A stretch of 64,000 nucleotides of DNA from Sulfurovum lithotrophicum (lineage in GTDB: Bacteria; Campylobacterota; Campylobacteria; Campylobacterales; Sulfurovaceae), in NCBI RefSeq assembly GCF_000987835.1, contig NZ_CP011308.1, positions 558,001 to 622,000 on the forward strand, written 5' to 3'. The translations under genes were made by a program, and so were the position numbers. The notes beneath the pieces were generated by a model, which saw only the letters and a program-made list of their open reading frames with translations, made no database searches and had not been told where the DNA came from. Below, piece by piece: positions 1 to 8,607 of this stretch (positions are counted from its first letter, which is position 1; each line of letters starts with the position of its first letter).

Positions 1-439
1 CTATATCATTCCATGTTTGAACATCGAAAGTGACAGAGACGATTCCCAGTGTAGGGATATTGTCTATATAGACTTCTGTCAGTATGTTGGCCAGTTCCGT
101 CATCTCCGGATTGTGGCCTATCAAAAAAAGACTCTGGTAACGGTCATCCACATTTCGGACCATTTCGATCATCTCTTCGGGTTCAGTGAAATAGAGTCCT
201 TCTTGGAAAATAATCTTTCCTTCATAGTGCAGTGCTTTTGCCAATCCTTTTGCCGTTTTCTTTGTCCGTTTTGCCGATGACGAGAGTATGAGGTCAGGCA
301 TGATTCCTTTTTCCTGCAGTGCTTTGGCCATCACAGGAATGGAGCGTTTGCCTCTTTTGTTGAGCCCGCGGTCAAAGTCATTTTTGCTCAGGTCGCTCCA
401 GTCCGATTTTGCATGTCTTATCAAATATAGTTTTTTCAT
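1..439 (-). CDS. sixA: SixA-type phosphohistidine phosphatase (3' part missing)
   Basis: Read on the minus strand from the ATG at 439. The protein opens MKKLYLIRHAKSDWSD, and LIRHAKSDW is the RHG catalytic motif of the histidine phosphatase superfamily, as in SixA. A second superfamily motif, LIGHNPEMTEL, lies near residue 115. The frame is open for about 146 codons and runs off the window edge, so the C-terminus is missing. Family members remove phosphate from phosphohistidine, in E. coli from HPt domains or PTS proteins; the substrate here is unknown. It is divergent from htpG, and the AT-rich gap between them holds the htpG promoter and operator. Confidence 0.85.
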   Translation of the reverse strand, partial: MKKLYLIRHAKSDWSDLSKNDFDRGLNKRGKRSIPVMAKALQEKGIMPDLILSSSAKRTKKTAKGLAKALHYEGKIIFQEGLYFTEPEEMIEMVRNVDDRYQSLFLIGHNPEMTELANILTEVYIDNIPTLGIVSVTFDVQTWNDI

Positions 440-482
440 TTCTACAGTATAGCAAAAGTACAATAAATCACAATAAATGATC

Positions 483-509
483 ATACTTTAGTCACTTTCA
501 CTAAAGTAT
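483..509. promoter_or_regulatory. HAIR-like inverted repeat upstream of htpG
   Basis: A perfect palindrome with 10-bp arms and a 7-bp spacer: ATACTTTAGT, spacer, ACTAAAGTAT. It ends 13 bp upstream of the htpG -35 box. The core ACTTTAGT-N7-ACTAAAGT has the geometry of the HspR target HAIR (CTTGAGT-N7-ACTCAAG) and recurs upstream of grpE. Seen directly: the repeat and its recurrence. Inferred: heat-shock regulator binding. Confidence 0.7.
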
Positions 510-522
510 CTTTCAAAAAAAC

Positions 523-551
523 TTGAAATTTATTTAAAAATATACTATAAT
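523..551 (+). promoter_or_regulatory. htpG promoter
   Basis: TTGAAA at 523-528, a 17-bp spacer and TATAAT at 546-551 form a near-consensus sigma-70 promoter. It lies just downstream of the inverted repeat at 483-509 and gives a leader of about 25 nt before a good ribosome site (TTTAGGAG). Confidence 0.75.
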
Positions 552-583
552 TCCAAAAAATTAAGACAATTTAGGAGAAACAC

Positions 584-2446
584 ATGGCAAAACATCAGTT
601 TCAAACAGAAATAGGACAGCTTTTAAAGCTAATGACCCACTCGCTCTATTCGAACAAAGAGATTTTTATAAGAGAATTGATTTCAAACGCAAGCGATGCG
701 TTGGACAAATTCAATTATCTTTCTCTGACGGATGAAAAGTTCAAAGAGGAGAACTGGAGCGGCAAAATCTCCATCAAACTTGACAAAGACGACAATTCAC
801 TGACGATCGGTGACAATGGTATTGGAATGAATGAAGAAGATTTGATGGACAACCTCGGTACCATCGCCAAATCAGGTACGAAAGCATTTATGGAAAATTT
901 GACGGGTGATGCGAAAAAAGATTCCAATCTTATCGGACAGTTTGGAGTAGGATTCTACTCGGTATTCATGGTAGCTGAAAAAGTGGATGTCATCTCCAAG
1001 AAAGCCGGAGAGGAACAGGCCTATATGTTCTCTACGGACGGTACAGGTGAATATGAGGTCAAGCCGGTCACGAAAGATGAACACGGAACGGTCATTTACA
1101 TCAAACTCAAAGAAGATGAAAAAGAGTTCCTTGACAAGTGGAGAGTACAGGAAGTTGTCAAGAAGTACTCCAATCATATTGCTTATCCGATCATACTGAA
1201 CTATACGGAAGAGGAAACGACAGGCGAAGGGGATGAAAAAGAGACCAAAACGGTTCAAAAATCTGAACAGATCAATGAGGCAACGGCACTTTGGACACTT
1301 CCGAAGTCGGAACTGAAAGAGGAAGACTACATCGAGTTCTACAAAACCATTTCCCATGGCGATGATGAACCTCTGACTTATCTGCATAACAAAGTAGAGG
1401 GTGCCAATGAATTTACGACACTCTTTTATATTCCAAAAAAGGCACCGATGGATCTTTACAGAGCAGACTATCAGCCGGGTGTAAAGCTTTATGTGAAGCG
1501 TGTTTTCATTACCGATGATGACAAAGAGCTTCTGCCGCCTTATCTGAGATTTGTCAGAGGTATCATTGACTCCGAAGACCTTCCTCTGAATGTGTCGCGT
1601 GAGCTGCTTCAGGAGAACAGGATCCTTGCCAATATCAAGCAGAATTCCGTAAAGAAGATCCTTGGAGCGATCAAAAAACTGGACAGTGAAAAGATGGAAA
1701 TCTTTACCGAGCAGTACAACAGGGTGATCAAAGAGGGTATCTACACCGACCATACCAACAAAGAGACACTGCTTGGGATCGTCAGATACAAGAGTTCGAG
1801 CGAAGAGGGAATGGTCTCTCTTGATGATTACATCTCACGCGGGGATTCCGAGAAGAAAGAGATCTACTATATCGTGGGTGCTGATGAAAAGGTATTGAGA
1901 AATTCTCCGCTGCTCGAAGCCTATAAAAAGGCGAATATTGAAGTACTCATCATGGATGATGAAGAGGTAGACAGTATTGTTGCACCGATGATCGGCTCTT
2001 ACAAAGAGTGGACCTTCAAAGATATTACGACCATCGATGCACCTGACAGCAAGACCGAAGAGGAAAAAGAGGAGATCAGTAAAGAATTTAAACCTCTGAC
2101 CGATAAGATCAAAGAAGTGCTGGGCGACGAGGTTAAAGAGGTGAAGATATCTACACGTCTGACCGAAAGTCCTTCCTGTGTCATTAAAGATGCTTCCGAC
2201 CCGATGGCAGGTATGGCGGCGATGTTCGCACAGATGGGACAGGAGATGCCTGAGATACCGCTGATTCTTGAGATCAATCCTGAGCATGAGATGATCAAAA
2301 AACTCGATAAAGTGGAAGATGAATCTCTTTTCAATGACCTTTCATGGATCCTGCTAGACTCTGCAAAACTCTCTGAAGGTCTGGAGCCAAAAGACAAAGG
2401 TGCCTTTGCGCATAGAGTAGCAAGTCTGGCTACCAAAGCACTCTAA
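584..2446 (+). CDS. htpG: HtpG, bacterial Hsp90 chaperone
   Basis: A 620-residue ATP-dependent chaperone of full family length that acts as a cytoplasmic homodimer on late folding intermediates. The N-terminal GHKL ATPase motifs are present: ELISNASDALDK near residues 31-42, DNGIGM at 77-82 and GQFGVGFYS near 118-126. The middle domain carries VRGIIDSEDLPLNVSRE with the catalytic Arg region, and the C-terminal dimerisation domain is intact. It has its own strong promoter below a HAIR-like palindrome, which suggests heat-shock control. The next gene is 86 bp away and has its own ribosome site. Confidence 0.97.
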   Translation: MAKHQFQTEIGQLLKLMTHSLYSNKEIFIRELISNASDALDKFNYLSLTDEKFKEENWSGKISIKLDKDDNSLTIGDNGIGMNEEDLMDNLGTIAKSGTKAFMENLTGDAKKDSNLIGQFGVGFYSVFMVAEKVDVISKKAGEEQAYMFSTDGTGEYEVKPVTKDEHGTVIYIKLKEDEKEFLDKWRVQEVVKKYSNHIAYPIILNYTEEETTGEGDEKETKTVQKSEQINEATALWTLPKSELKEEDYIEFYKTISHGDDEPLTYLHNKVEGANEFTTLFYIPKKAPMDLYRADYQPGVKLYVKRVFITDDDKELLPPYLRFVRGIIDSEDLPLNVSRELLQENRILANIKQNSVKKILGAIKKLDSEKMEIFTEQYNRVIKEGIYTDHTNKETLLGIVRYKSSSEEGMVSLDDYISRGDSEKKEIYYIVGADEKVLRNSPLLEAYKKANIEVLIMDDEEVDSIVAPMIGSYKEWTFKDITTIDAPDSKTEEEKEEISKEFKPLTDKIKEVLGDEVKEVKISTRLTESPSCVIKDASDPMAGMAAMFAQMGQEMPEIPLILEINPEHEMIKKLDKVEDESLFNDLSWILLDSAKLSEGLEPKDKGAFAHRVASLATKAL

Positions 2447-2532
2447 TTTGAAAGAGCCATCGGGCTCTTTCTCTCTCCATTTATCCATTTTATGTTAAAA
2501 TCAAAATAATATTACCATTAAAGGATCCCGAT

Positions 2533-3471
2533 TTGAGTACACTCATGTCACCACAAAAGAGAGCAACTGTCGTATCGACATCTGTTGCCACACTGTTGCT
2601 TGTTGTAAAACTTGCTATCGGGATCGCCAGCGGGTCGGTGGCTGTACTTGCTTCCGCAATCGATTCACTCTTGGATATGGCAGTTTCCATGTTCAACTTT
2701 TTTGCCATCAAGAAATCAGAAGAGGACCCTGATGATATCTATCAATATGGAAAAGGAAAGATACAGGCAATCGCTTCGGTTATAGAAGGTACGGTCATTA
2801 CGATATCAGGAATATATATTATCTATGTGGCAATCGAAAAACTGATCCAGGGAAATCCTACAAAGCTGTTGACCCCTTCCATCATGGCAATGCTCTTCTC
2901 TATTGTGGTTACCTATCTTCTGGTACGCTATCTGATCAATATTGCCGAAAAGACAAACAATCTTGTCATCAAGGCAGATGCTTTGCATTACAAAACGGAT
3001 CTTTGGAGCAATGCGGCAGTGCTTGTTGCATTGGGCTTGGTTGCCTTGACAGGCTTGGATGAGGTCGATGCGATTTTCGGTATGGGAATTGGATTTTACA
3101 TCATCTATTCGGCCTACGAGATCATTGTTGAAGGTATTGAAATACTGCTTGACAAGTCACTTGACGGCGATATGGTTGCCAAAATAGGTGAGATCATTTC
3201 CAATCATCCCGAAGTGACAAGTTATCACTGGCTCAAGACGCGGACGGACGGAAGCACGAACTTTGTGGAGTTCCATATGGTCCTGCGTCCCAATATGCTG
3301 CTGCTTGAAGCACACCGTATTGCCGATGAGGTTGAAGAGAAGATTATGAAGCTCGATGATAAAAGACGCTGGCTGATCACGCCACACTTTGATCCCTATG
3401 ATGATGAAGATATCAATGTGGCCATGCTGCATGGCAAACCTCTGATGGATCTGGAAAAAGTAAGCCAGTAA
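2533..3471 (+). CDS. Cation diffusion facilitator (FieF/CDF-type) metal exporter
   Basis: A 312-residue inner-membrane metal/proton antiporter of the CDF family. The metal-site aspartates appear as ASAIDSLLDM near residues 41-50 in TM2 and HYKTD near residue 150 in TM5. A cytoplasmic C-terminal domain follows, with a histidine-containing metal site (WLITPHFDP). I chose the TTG at 2533 because AAGGA lies 8 bp upstream; an in-frame ATG four codons later is the alternative. The substrate (Fe, Zn, Co, Mn) cannot be read from sequence. The stop overlaps the start of hemD by one base, so the two are probably cotranscribed. Confidence 0.9.
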   Translation: MSTLMSPQKRATVVSTSVATLLLVVKLAIGIASGSVAVLASAIDSLLDMAVSMFNFFAIKKSEEDPDDIYQYGKGKIQAIASVIEGTVITISGIYIIYVAIEKLIQGNPTKLLTPSIMAMLFSIVVTYLLVRYLINIAEKTNNLVIKADALHYKTDLWSNAAVLVALGLVALTGLDEVDAIFGMGIGFYIIYSAYEIIVEGIEILLDKSLDGDMVAKIGEIISNHPEVTSYHWLKTRTDGSTNFVEFHMVLRPNMLLLEAHRIADEVEEKIMKLDDKRRWLITPHFDPYDDEDINVAMLHGKPLMDLEKVSQ

Positions 3472-4127
3472 TGTCAGAGCAAAGAGCGATCTACCTTCTG
3501 TCGCCGACACACCGATCAGGTACCATCCCCATGCCGATGATTCACTTTTCTACCGTGGCGGATCGTTTGGAGCTTGAGGGCTGTGATACTCTGATGTTCA
3601 CTTCTAAACAGGCGGTGGTCACGGCAGACAGAATCGATACAGGTTGGAAAGAGTATCCTTCTATCGCTATTGGTGCCGCAACCAAAAAACAGATCGAAGA
3701 TCTGGGAGGGAAGGTGATCTACTATCCCCAATCCTATTACGGTGAAACACTCAGTCGAGATATCATTACCCGTTTCTCAGGGAGAAAGATTCTTTATCTG
3801 CGTCCTAAGGAGGTCTCTTTTGATTCTAAAAGTTTTTTGAAAAAAGCTGGGATTGATCTACAGGAACAGGTCATTTATGAAACAGGCTGTATCTCCTACA
3901 ATGAAGCAGAAAAGCCTGTCAGGAACGCTATTATCATTTTTACTTCCCCTTCTACCATTCACTGTTTTCTCAAAAGCTTCAATTGGGATGAGAGCTATAT
4001 CGCAGTGGTCATAGGCAGGGCAACAAAAGTGCATCTACCGGAGAATGCTACCTATGCTGTGGCGGAAGAGCCTCTGATCTCCTCCTGTATTAAAAAAGCG
4101 AAATTTCTTCAAGAAAATACTTTTTAA
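3471..4127 (+). CDS. hemD: Uroporphyrinogen-III synthase
   Basis: A 218-residue HemD-family protein that cyclises hydroxymethylbilane to uroporphyrinogen III in the haem and sirohaem pathway. The family diverges strongly in sequence. The call rests on size, two alternating Rossmann-like halves, LMFTSKQAV near residue 42, IAIGAATKKQIE near residue 65 and IIFTSPSTIHCFL near residue 155, which fit the conserved T-S-x-N/S-A-V signatures. It overlaps the CDF exporter by one base. The next gene downstream is the 6S RNA, which has its own promoter. Confidence 0.8.
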   Translation: MSEQRAIYLLSPTHRSGTIPMPMIHFSTVADRLELEGCDTLMFTSKQAVVTADRIDTGWKEYPSIAIGAATKKQIEDLGGKVIYYPQSYYGETLSRDIITRFSGRKILYLRPKEVSFDSKSFLKKAGIDLQEQVIYETGCISYNEAEKPVRNAIIIFTSPSTIHCFLKSFNWDESYIAVVIGRATKVHLPENATYAVAEEPLISSCIKKAKFLQENTF

Positions 4128-4161
4128 GCCCAATATCATTCACTTCTAAAAGCAAATAGGA

Positions 4162-4167
4162 TATAAT
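4162..4167 (+). promoter_or_regulatory. -10 box of the 6S-like RNA
   Basis: TATAAT lies 7 bp before the first base of the long closing stem at 4174, as expected for a promoter of the RNA gene. No clear -35 box is visible. Confidence 0.6.
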
Positions 4168-4173
4168 ATATTT

Positions 4174-4362
4174 AACCTGAGTGGTTCGACAACTGTATAT
4201 GGGGTCCAACATTAATCTTAGTGGGATATGTAGTCGGGCTGGTGTGTAGACATTTTCGTTTGAGCGGGGTAACCCGCGAGAATTTGCCTCCTAAAGGTCC
4301 GCTCTCTCCTGCACCGTTGGCTTTTTCGGGCCGACTTTGACAGAACGGCCACTCGGGTTCTT
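4174..4362 (+). ncRNA. ssrS: 6S RNA (SsrS; the 'purD RNA motif')
   Basis: A structured RNA of about 185-190 nt. Positions 4174-4184 (AACCTGAGTGG) pair over 11 bp with 4349-4359 (CCACTCGGGTT, one G-U pair), enclosing imperfect helices and a GCGGG-GTAA-CCCGC-type apical hairpin near 4264-4278. Size, long closing stem and a TATAAT immediately upstream fit 6S RNA, which binds RNA polymerase holoenzyme by mimicking an open promoter. In epsilonproteobacteria the 6S gene lies directly upstream of purD and was first catalogued as the purD motif; the same arrangement is seen here. No reading frame in it looks real. The exact 3' end is uncertain. Confidence 0.75.
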
Positions 4363-4369
4363 TATTAGC

Positions 4370-4425
4370 GGCATTTTTTGCACGCATAGGCTTTCCCAAA
4401 ATGCCATCGACGAACAGGGAGTTCG
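4370..4425 (+). other. Hairpins between 6S RNA and purD
   Basis: GGCATTTT at 4370-4377 can pair with AAAATGCC at 4398-4405, and CGAAC at 4411-4415 pairs with GTTCG at 4421-4425. Together with the unpaired stretch to 4525 they form the 160-nt region between 6S RNA and purD. They could be a 6S precursor tail, a weak terminator or a purD leader; no function is shown by the sequence. Confidence 0.4.
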
Positions 4426-4525
4426 CCTTCAAGCACTTTGGAAAACCCTCTACGCACAATAAATACCACTACTAACCACTGCTGACTGAAACGTATAGCA
4501 AACTTTTATTTTTTCGGAGAAAATC

Positions 4526-5794
4526 ATGGATGTATTGATCATAGGTTCTGGAGGTAGAGAGTACTCTATCGGTTTGGCGCTTAAAAAAGATGAGAAGGTA
4601 GAGAAGATCTATTTTGCACCGGGCAACGGAGCGACAGATGAGCTGGGTGAAAACCTGAATATCAGCGATTTCAATGCCTTGGCAGACTTTGTCGAAGCCA
4701 ATGGAGTGGATCTGACGATCGTGGGGCCCGAAGCACCGCTGGTCGAAGGGATCGTCGATGTATTCAAAGCCAGAGGATTGACAATATTCGGTCCTACGGC
4801 AAAGGCGGCACAGCTGGAAGGTTCTAAAATTTTCATGAAGAATTTTCTGGCACGCCACAATGTACCTACGGCCCGATATATTGAAACGAACCTGCTTGAA
4901 GAAGCATACAAGTTCATCAATACGCTTGAAGCACCTATCGTAGTTAAAGCGGACGGACTTTGCGGCGGTAAAGGGGTGATCATCGCACAAAGCCGTGATG
5001 AAGCGAAAAAAGCGGCAGGAGAAATGCTTTCAGGCAACTCCTTTGGTGAAGCGGGAACTTCCATAGTGGTCGAAGAATTCCTTGACGGGTATGAACTCTC
5101 TGTATTTGCGATCTGTGACGGGAAGGATTATGTGGTCCTGCCTGCTGCGCAGGATCATAAGAGACTGCTGAACAATGATGAAGGTCCCAATACCGGTGGT
5201 ATGGGAGCCTATGCGCCGACACCTCTTGTCAATGATGAGATCTATGCCAAACTGGATGAGCGGGTCATCAAGCCGACGCTTAAAGGGATGGAAGAAGAGG
5301 GGATGCCGTTCACGGGTGTACTTTTCATTGGTGTGATGGTGGTCAAAGGCGAGCCGATCATTCTTGAGTACAATGTACGTTTCGGTGATCCTGAATGTGA
5401 AGAGTTGATGCCATTGCTCAAGTCACCGGCCAGTGAACTCTTTTACAAAGCGGCCGTAGGTGACCTCAAGTCAGCCAAGATCGAATTTTATGACAAATAT
5501 GCCGTAGGTGTTGTCATGGCAAGCAAGGACTACCCTTACAAATCTTCAGAACCTGCCGAGATCATTGTGGACGATATACATCATCCCGATCTTGAAGGCA
5601 ATGCCCACATCTCTTATGCCGGTGTGAGCCGTGGAGAAGATGGCAAACTCTATGCGACAGGCGGACGGGTCCTGGTATGTGTGGGACTGGGTGACAGCAT
5701 TGCCGAGGCGCAGAAGCGTGCCTATATGCTGGTAGGCCAGGTCCATTTCGCCGGAAAACAGTGCCGTACCGATATTGCCTATCAGGCACTCTGA
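4526..5794 (+). CDS. purD: Phosphoribosylamine-glycine ligase
   Basis: A 422-residue ATP-grasp enzyme that joins glycine to phosphoribosylamine in step two of purine synthesis. The N-terminal GSGGREYSIGLAL, the GLCGGKGVIIA glycine-rich loop near residue 145 and the C-terminal EYNVRFGDPECE metal/ATP motif near residue 280 are all present. Length is normal for PurD. The start has CGGAG 7 bp upstream. It follows the 6S-like RNA, the conserved arrangement in this class of bacteria, and is followed eight bases later by an RDD protein. Confidence 0.96.
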   Translation: MDVLIIGSGGREYSIGLALKKDEKVEKIYFAPGNGATDELGENLNISDFNALADFVEANGVDLTIVGPEAPLVEGIVDVFKARGLTIFGPTAKAAQLEGSKIFMKNFLARHNVPTARYIETNLLEEAYKFINTLEAPIVVKADGLCGGKGVIIAQSRDEAKKAAGEMLSGNSFGEAGTSIVVEEFLDGYELSVFAICDGKDYVVLPAAQDHKRLLNNDEGPNTGGMGAYAPTPLVNDEIYAKLDERVIKPTLKGMEEEGMPFTGVLFIGVMVVKGEPIILEYNVRFGDPECEELMPLLKSPASELFYKAAVGDLKSAKIEFYDKYAVGVVMASKDYPYKSSEPAEIIVDDIHHPDLEGNAHISYAGVSRGEDGKLYATGGRVLVCVGLGDSIAEAQKRAYMLVGQVHFAGKQCRTDIAYQAL

Positions 5795-5802
5795 GAAGAA
5801 TG

Positions 5803-6255
5803 ATGGAGGAAATATCACTGCCGATCGCGGCCAACGGTAAACGTGTCTGGTCTTTTGTGATAGATGATATGGTGATCAATCTTTTTCTGATGATCATCTT
5901 CTCTTCACAGCTGACAGCTCTGATGTCAGGTGTCACTGAGGTGAATCAGGAATCTATTGTACTTGTCAACCAATTCATCATGGACAACATTGCCATTGTC
6001 CTTGCGGTCAAAGTACTTTATCATGGTGTGTTGATATGGCAGAGCGGTATGACAGTGGGTAAATATGTCATGAAGATCAAAGCTGTCGATATGCTTAGCG
6101 GTGAAACCCCTACATTGGTACAGGCGCTCTGGCGTGCGTCGGTACGTTTGATCTCCGAGATGATCTTTTATATCGGTTTTCTGTTTGCTTTTTTCTCTCC
6201 CCTGCATCAAACAATGCATGACAAGTTCTCCAACATCGTGGTGATCGATGCTTAA
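5803..6255 (+). CDS. RDD-family membrane protein
   Basis: A small inner-membrane protein of about 150 residues with an RDD domain. The defining Arg and Asp pair appears in KRVWSFVIDDMVIN near the N-terminus, followed by three hydrophobic segments with GMTVGKYVMKIKAVD between the second and third. RDD proteins are broadly distributed and some have been linked to ion transport, but the function is unknown here. An ATG at 5800 is an alternative start; 5803 gives better spacing to GAGAAG. It overlaps lptD by 8 bp, so translation is probably coupled to the LPS-assembly gene. Confidence 0.75.
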   Translation: MEEISLPIAANGKRVWSFVIDDMVINLFLMIIFSSQLTALMSGVTEVNQESIVLVNQFIMDNIAIVLAVKVLYHGVLIWQSGMTVGKYVMKIKAVDMLSGETPTLVQALWRASVRLISEMIFYIGFLFAFFSPLHQTMHDKFSNIVVIDA

Positions 6256-8338
6256 AAAGTCTCTTTCTGTCCTATTGGTATTGATGTCAATACTGTTGGC
6301 AGAAGGTGTATCGAATGATTCTCTCCACAACAAGATCGAGATTACGGCCAAACATCTTGACTCTACCAAAACGACCGTTACTGCTACCGATGGCGTGGTA
6401 GTCTATTATCAGGACTCTGTTATCAGGGCTGACAGGGCATTGTACAATAAAGAGACACAGTTGCTGAAACTTGACGGCAATATAGAGATGATCGGTTATC
6501 AGGGGACCAAAGAACATACATCACATCTTGAAATACATACCGATACAAAAGAGGTTACCTTTAAAGAGCTCTTTTTTATCAGTAAGAACGATGTGTGGCT
6601 CTTTACGCAGAAAGCGAATAAAAAAGATGGGAACTATACTTTTGGAGAGACGATACTTTCGAGTTGTGAAGTGACAAATCCTGCCTGGAAGATGGTGGCT
6701 TCACGTGCAACTTATGACAGCCGGGAAAAATATATGAGAGCCTACGATGCCAAAATGTATTTTAAGAATGTGCCGATCCTCTATACGCCCTATATGGCAT
6801 TTTCGACGGACAGACAGAGAAAGTCCGGACTGCTTTTCCCTTTTATGGGATACAGAGAAAATGAAGGATTTATTTATGAACAGCCGATCTTCTGGGCGAT
6901 TTCGGAGAGTATGGACCTTGAACTCAACCCCCAGATCCGTACCGAGAGGAGCTTCGGGATGTACGGTACCTTCCGGTTCGTAGATACTGACCACTCCTCA
7001 GGGCAGATCCGGGCAGGATATTTTCAGGACAGTGAAGCTTACAGTAAGAGGGAAAATACCAAAGAACGCGAACATTACGGTGCAGAGATACGATATGATT
7101 CAAGCAGACTGATTAGCGGTCTTGTACCCGGTGGATTCAAGGATGAACTCTATCTCAACGCGATCTACCTTAACGATATCGAATACCTGAATCTACAGCA
7201 GAGCAGTTTCAGCAATTTCGGGCAGGTACCCATTCAGGAATCGAGACTGAATTATTTTTTAGCCAATGATGAGTACTATCTGGGACTCAATGCCAAATAC
7301 TTCATTGATACCAGACTTGAGAACAATGACAAGACCATTCAGCAGCTTCCTGCCCTGCAGCTGCACCAATATCTGAACAGTCTGATCTGGGACAATCTGA
7401 CCTATTCCGTTGATATGCAATTGAAAAATTTTGACCGTATCGAAGGTTCGACCATGAAACAGGCCGAGATGAAGATACCGTTTGAATTTACAACTGCTTT
7501 TCTGGATGATTTCGTTAATCTCTCATTGGGAGAGACATTCTATTACAACAAGTCCTTCTTTGGCAATGGTGACTATGCTTACAATGATTTTCAGTTCTAT
7601 AACAATTACCATCATGCCAAAATATTTTCCGACTTGACCAAAAAATATGACAGTTTCATCCATGTGCTGCAACCCTCGATCGAATATTTTTTGCCTGGAT
7701 CCGAATCCCAGGATCCAGTTGATTTTGAGAACTTGAGCCAGGAACAGAAAGAGTTGTTTGTGCTTAGCCCCAGGGAAGAATATTATGCCTTTGCGCTTAG
7801 TCACTATTTTTATGACAAGGCTATGCACTTAAAATTTTTTCAGAGGATTTCGCAGCGTTATTATATAGACAGACCGTATAAGTATGCCGACCTGAACAAT
7901 GAAATGCAGTACAACTGGGGAAAGTGGAAGTTCTACAGTGATATTACCTATGCATGGGAGTTTAGTGAGATACGAGAGTCATCTACCCGGGTTTCACTCA
8001 ATGGGAGACGCTACAACTTTTCTTTGAGTCATACATACAAACAGAAACTTTCAGATACGCTGATCGATGTGTCAGCCAATGATATCAATCTCAATTTCGG
8101 ATACAGTTGGAATGATCACCTGCGTCTGCATGGCGGATTGACCTACGATATAGACACTTCTGAAAGTAAACAGTGGCTTTTTGGGGGACAGTACAAGCAG
8201 GACTGCTGGGGGGTGAGTGTTGCCTTGAGACAGGATATCACTCCAAGGCCGGAAGGTGAAGCGACTACGGAGAACAGTTTCTACATACAGTTTGATTTTA
8301 CCCCTTTTGTCAGTTTGGGATCAGGGAGTCTTCAGTAA
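6248..8338 (+). CDS. lptD: LPS-assembly outer-membrane protein LptD
   Basis: A 696-residue protein that inserts lipopolysaccharide into the outer leaflet of the outer membrane together with LptE. A signal peptide (about residues 1-19) is followed by an OstA/LptA-like jellyroll (ATDGVVVYYQDSVIRADRALY near 40-60) and a long beta-barrel rich in alternating aromatic residues. The barrel contains the LptD-typical RKSGLLFPFMGY near residue 190. Of the family's disulphide cysteines only CEV near residue 140 and CWG near residue 660 are evident. It overlaps the RDD gene upstream and the J-domain gene downstream (TAATG). Confidence 0.92.
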   Translation: MLKKSLSVLLVLMSILLAEGVSNDSLHNKIEITAKHLDSTKTTVTATDGVVVYYQDSVIRADRALYNKETQLLKLDGNIEMIGYQGTKEHTSHLEIHTDTKEVTFKELFFISKNDVWLFTQKANKKDGNYTFGETILSSCEVTNPAWKMVASRATYDSREKYMRAYDAKMYFKNVPILYTPYMAFSTDRQRKSGLLFPFMGYRENEGFIYEQPIFWAISESMDLELNPQIRTERSFGMYGTFRFVDTDHSSGQIRAGYFQDSEAYSKRENTKEREHYGAEIRYDSSRLISGLVPGGFKDELYLNAIYLNDIEYLNLQQSSFSNFGQVPIQESRLNYFLANDEYYLGLNAKYFIDTRLENNDKTIQQLPALQLHQYLNSLIWDNLTYSVDMQLKNFDRIEGSTMKQAEMKIPFEFTTAFLDDFVNLSLGETFYYNKSFFGNGDYAYNDFQFYNNYHHAKIFSDLTKKYDSFIHVLQPSIEYFLPGSESQDPVDFENLSQEQKELFVLSPREEYYAFALSHYFYDKAMHLKFFQRISQRYYIDRPYKYADLNNEMQYNWGKWKFYSDITYAWEFSEIRESSTRVSLNGRRYNFSLSHTYKQKLSDTLIDVSANDINLNFGYSWNDHLRLHGGLTYDIDTSESKQWLFGGQYKQDCWGVSVALRQDITPRPEGEATTENSFYIQFDFTPFVSLGSGSLQ

Positions 8339-8607
8339 TGCTGTCTCCCAAAGATGAGATCGAAAAAGCACTGGAAGTACTGGACCTTCCCAAACTGGTC
8401 ACCAAAGCTGATATCAAACGACAGTACAGGCATATTGCCAAGAAGCATCATCCCGACATCGGAGGTGATTCTCAAAAGATGGAAGAGATCAACCATGCCT
8501 ATAGGCTTTTGATGAAGTATATAGAAGAGTTTCGTTATACTTTTGATGAGAATGAGATCAGTAAACAATTTCCTGGAGCACAACATGCAGAACAGTTCAA
8601 ACCCTGA
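8338..8607 (+). CDS. Small J-domain protein
   Basis: An 89-residue protein that consists of little more than a J domain. Helix II (ADIKRQYRHIAKKH) leads into the essential HPD tripeptide at residues 38-40, followed by helix III (EEINHAYRLLMKY). It has no Gly/Phe region or zinc fingers, so it should stimulate the ATPase of DnaK but lacks DnaJ's own client-binding parts. Its start overlaps the lptD stop and its 3' end overlaps the start of the phosphoribosyltransferase. The partner or client is unknown. Confidence 0.85.
   Translation: MLSPKDEIEKALEVLDLPKLVTKADIKRQYRHIAKKHHPDIGGDSQKMEEINHAYRLLMKYIEEFRYTFDENEISKQFPGAQHAEQFKP

Noticed and set aside
872-1753. Long open frame of 293 codons opposite htpG
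   Set aside because: It is the antisense shadow of a clear Hsp90 gene, with no ribosome site and no recognisable domain.
4172-4459. A 95-codon open frame on the minus strand across the 6S region
   Set aside because: It lies over a folded RNA with a paired closing stem, has no ribosome site and reads like chance sequence.
4174-4500. tmRNA or RNase P RNA in the region before purD
   Set aside because: No tag-peptide frame, no CCA-ended acceptor arm and no conserved RNase P core; the 11-bp closing stem and about 185-nt size fit 6S better.
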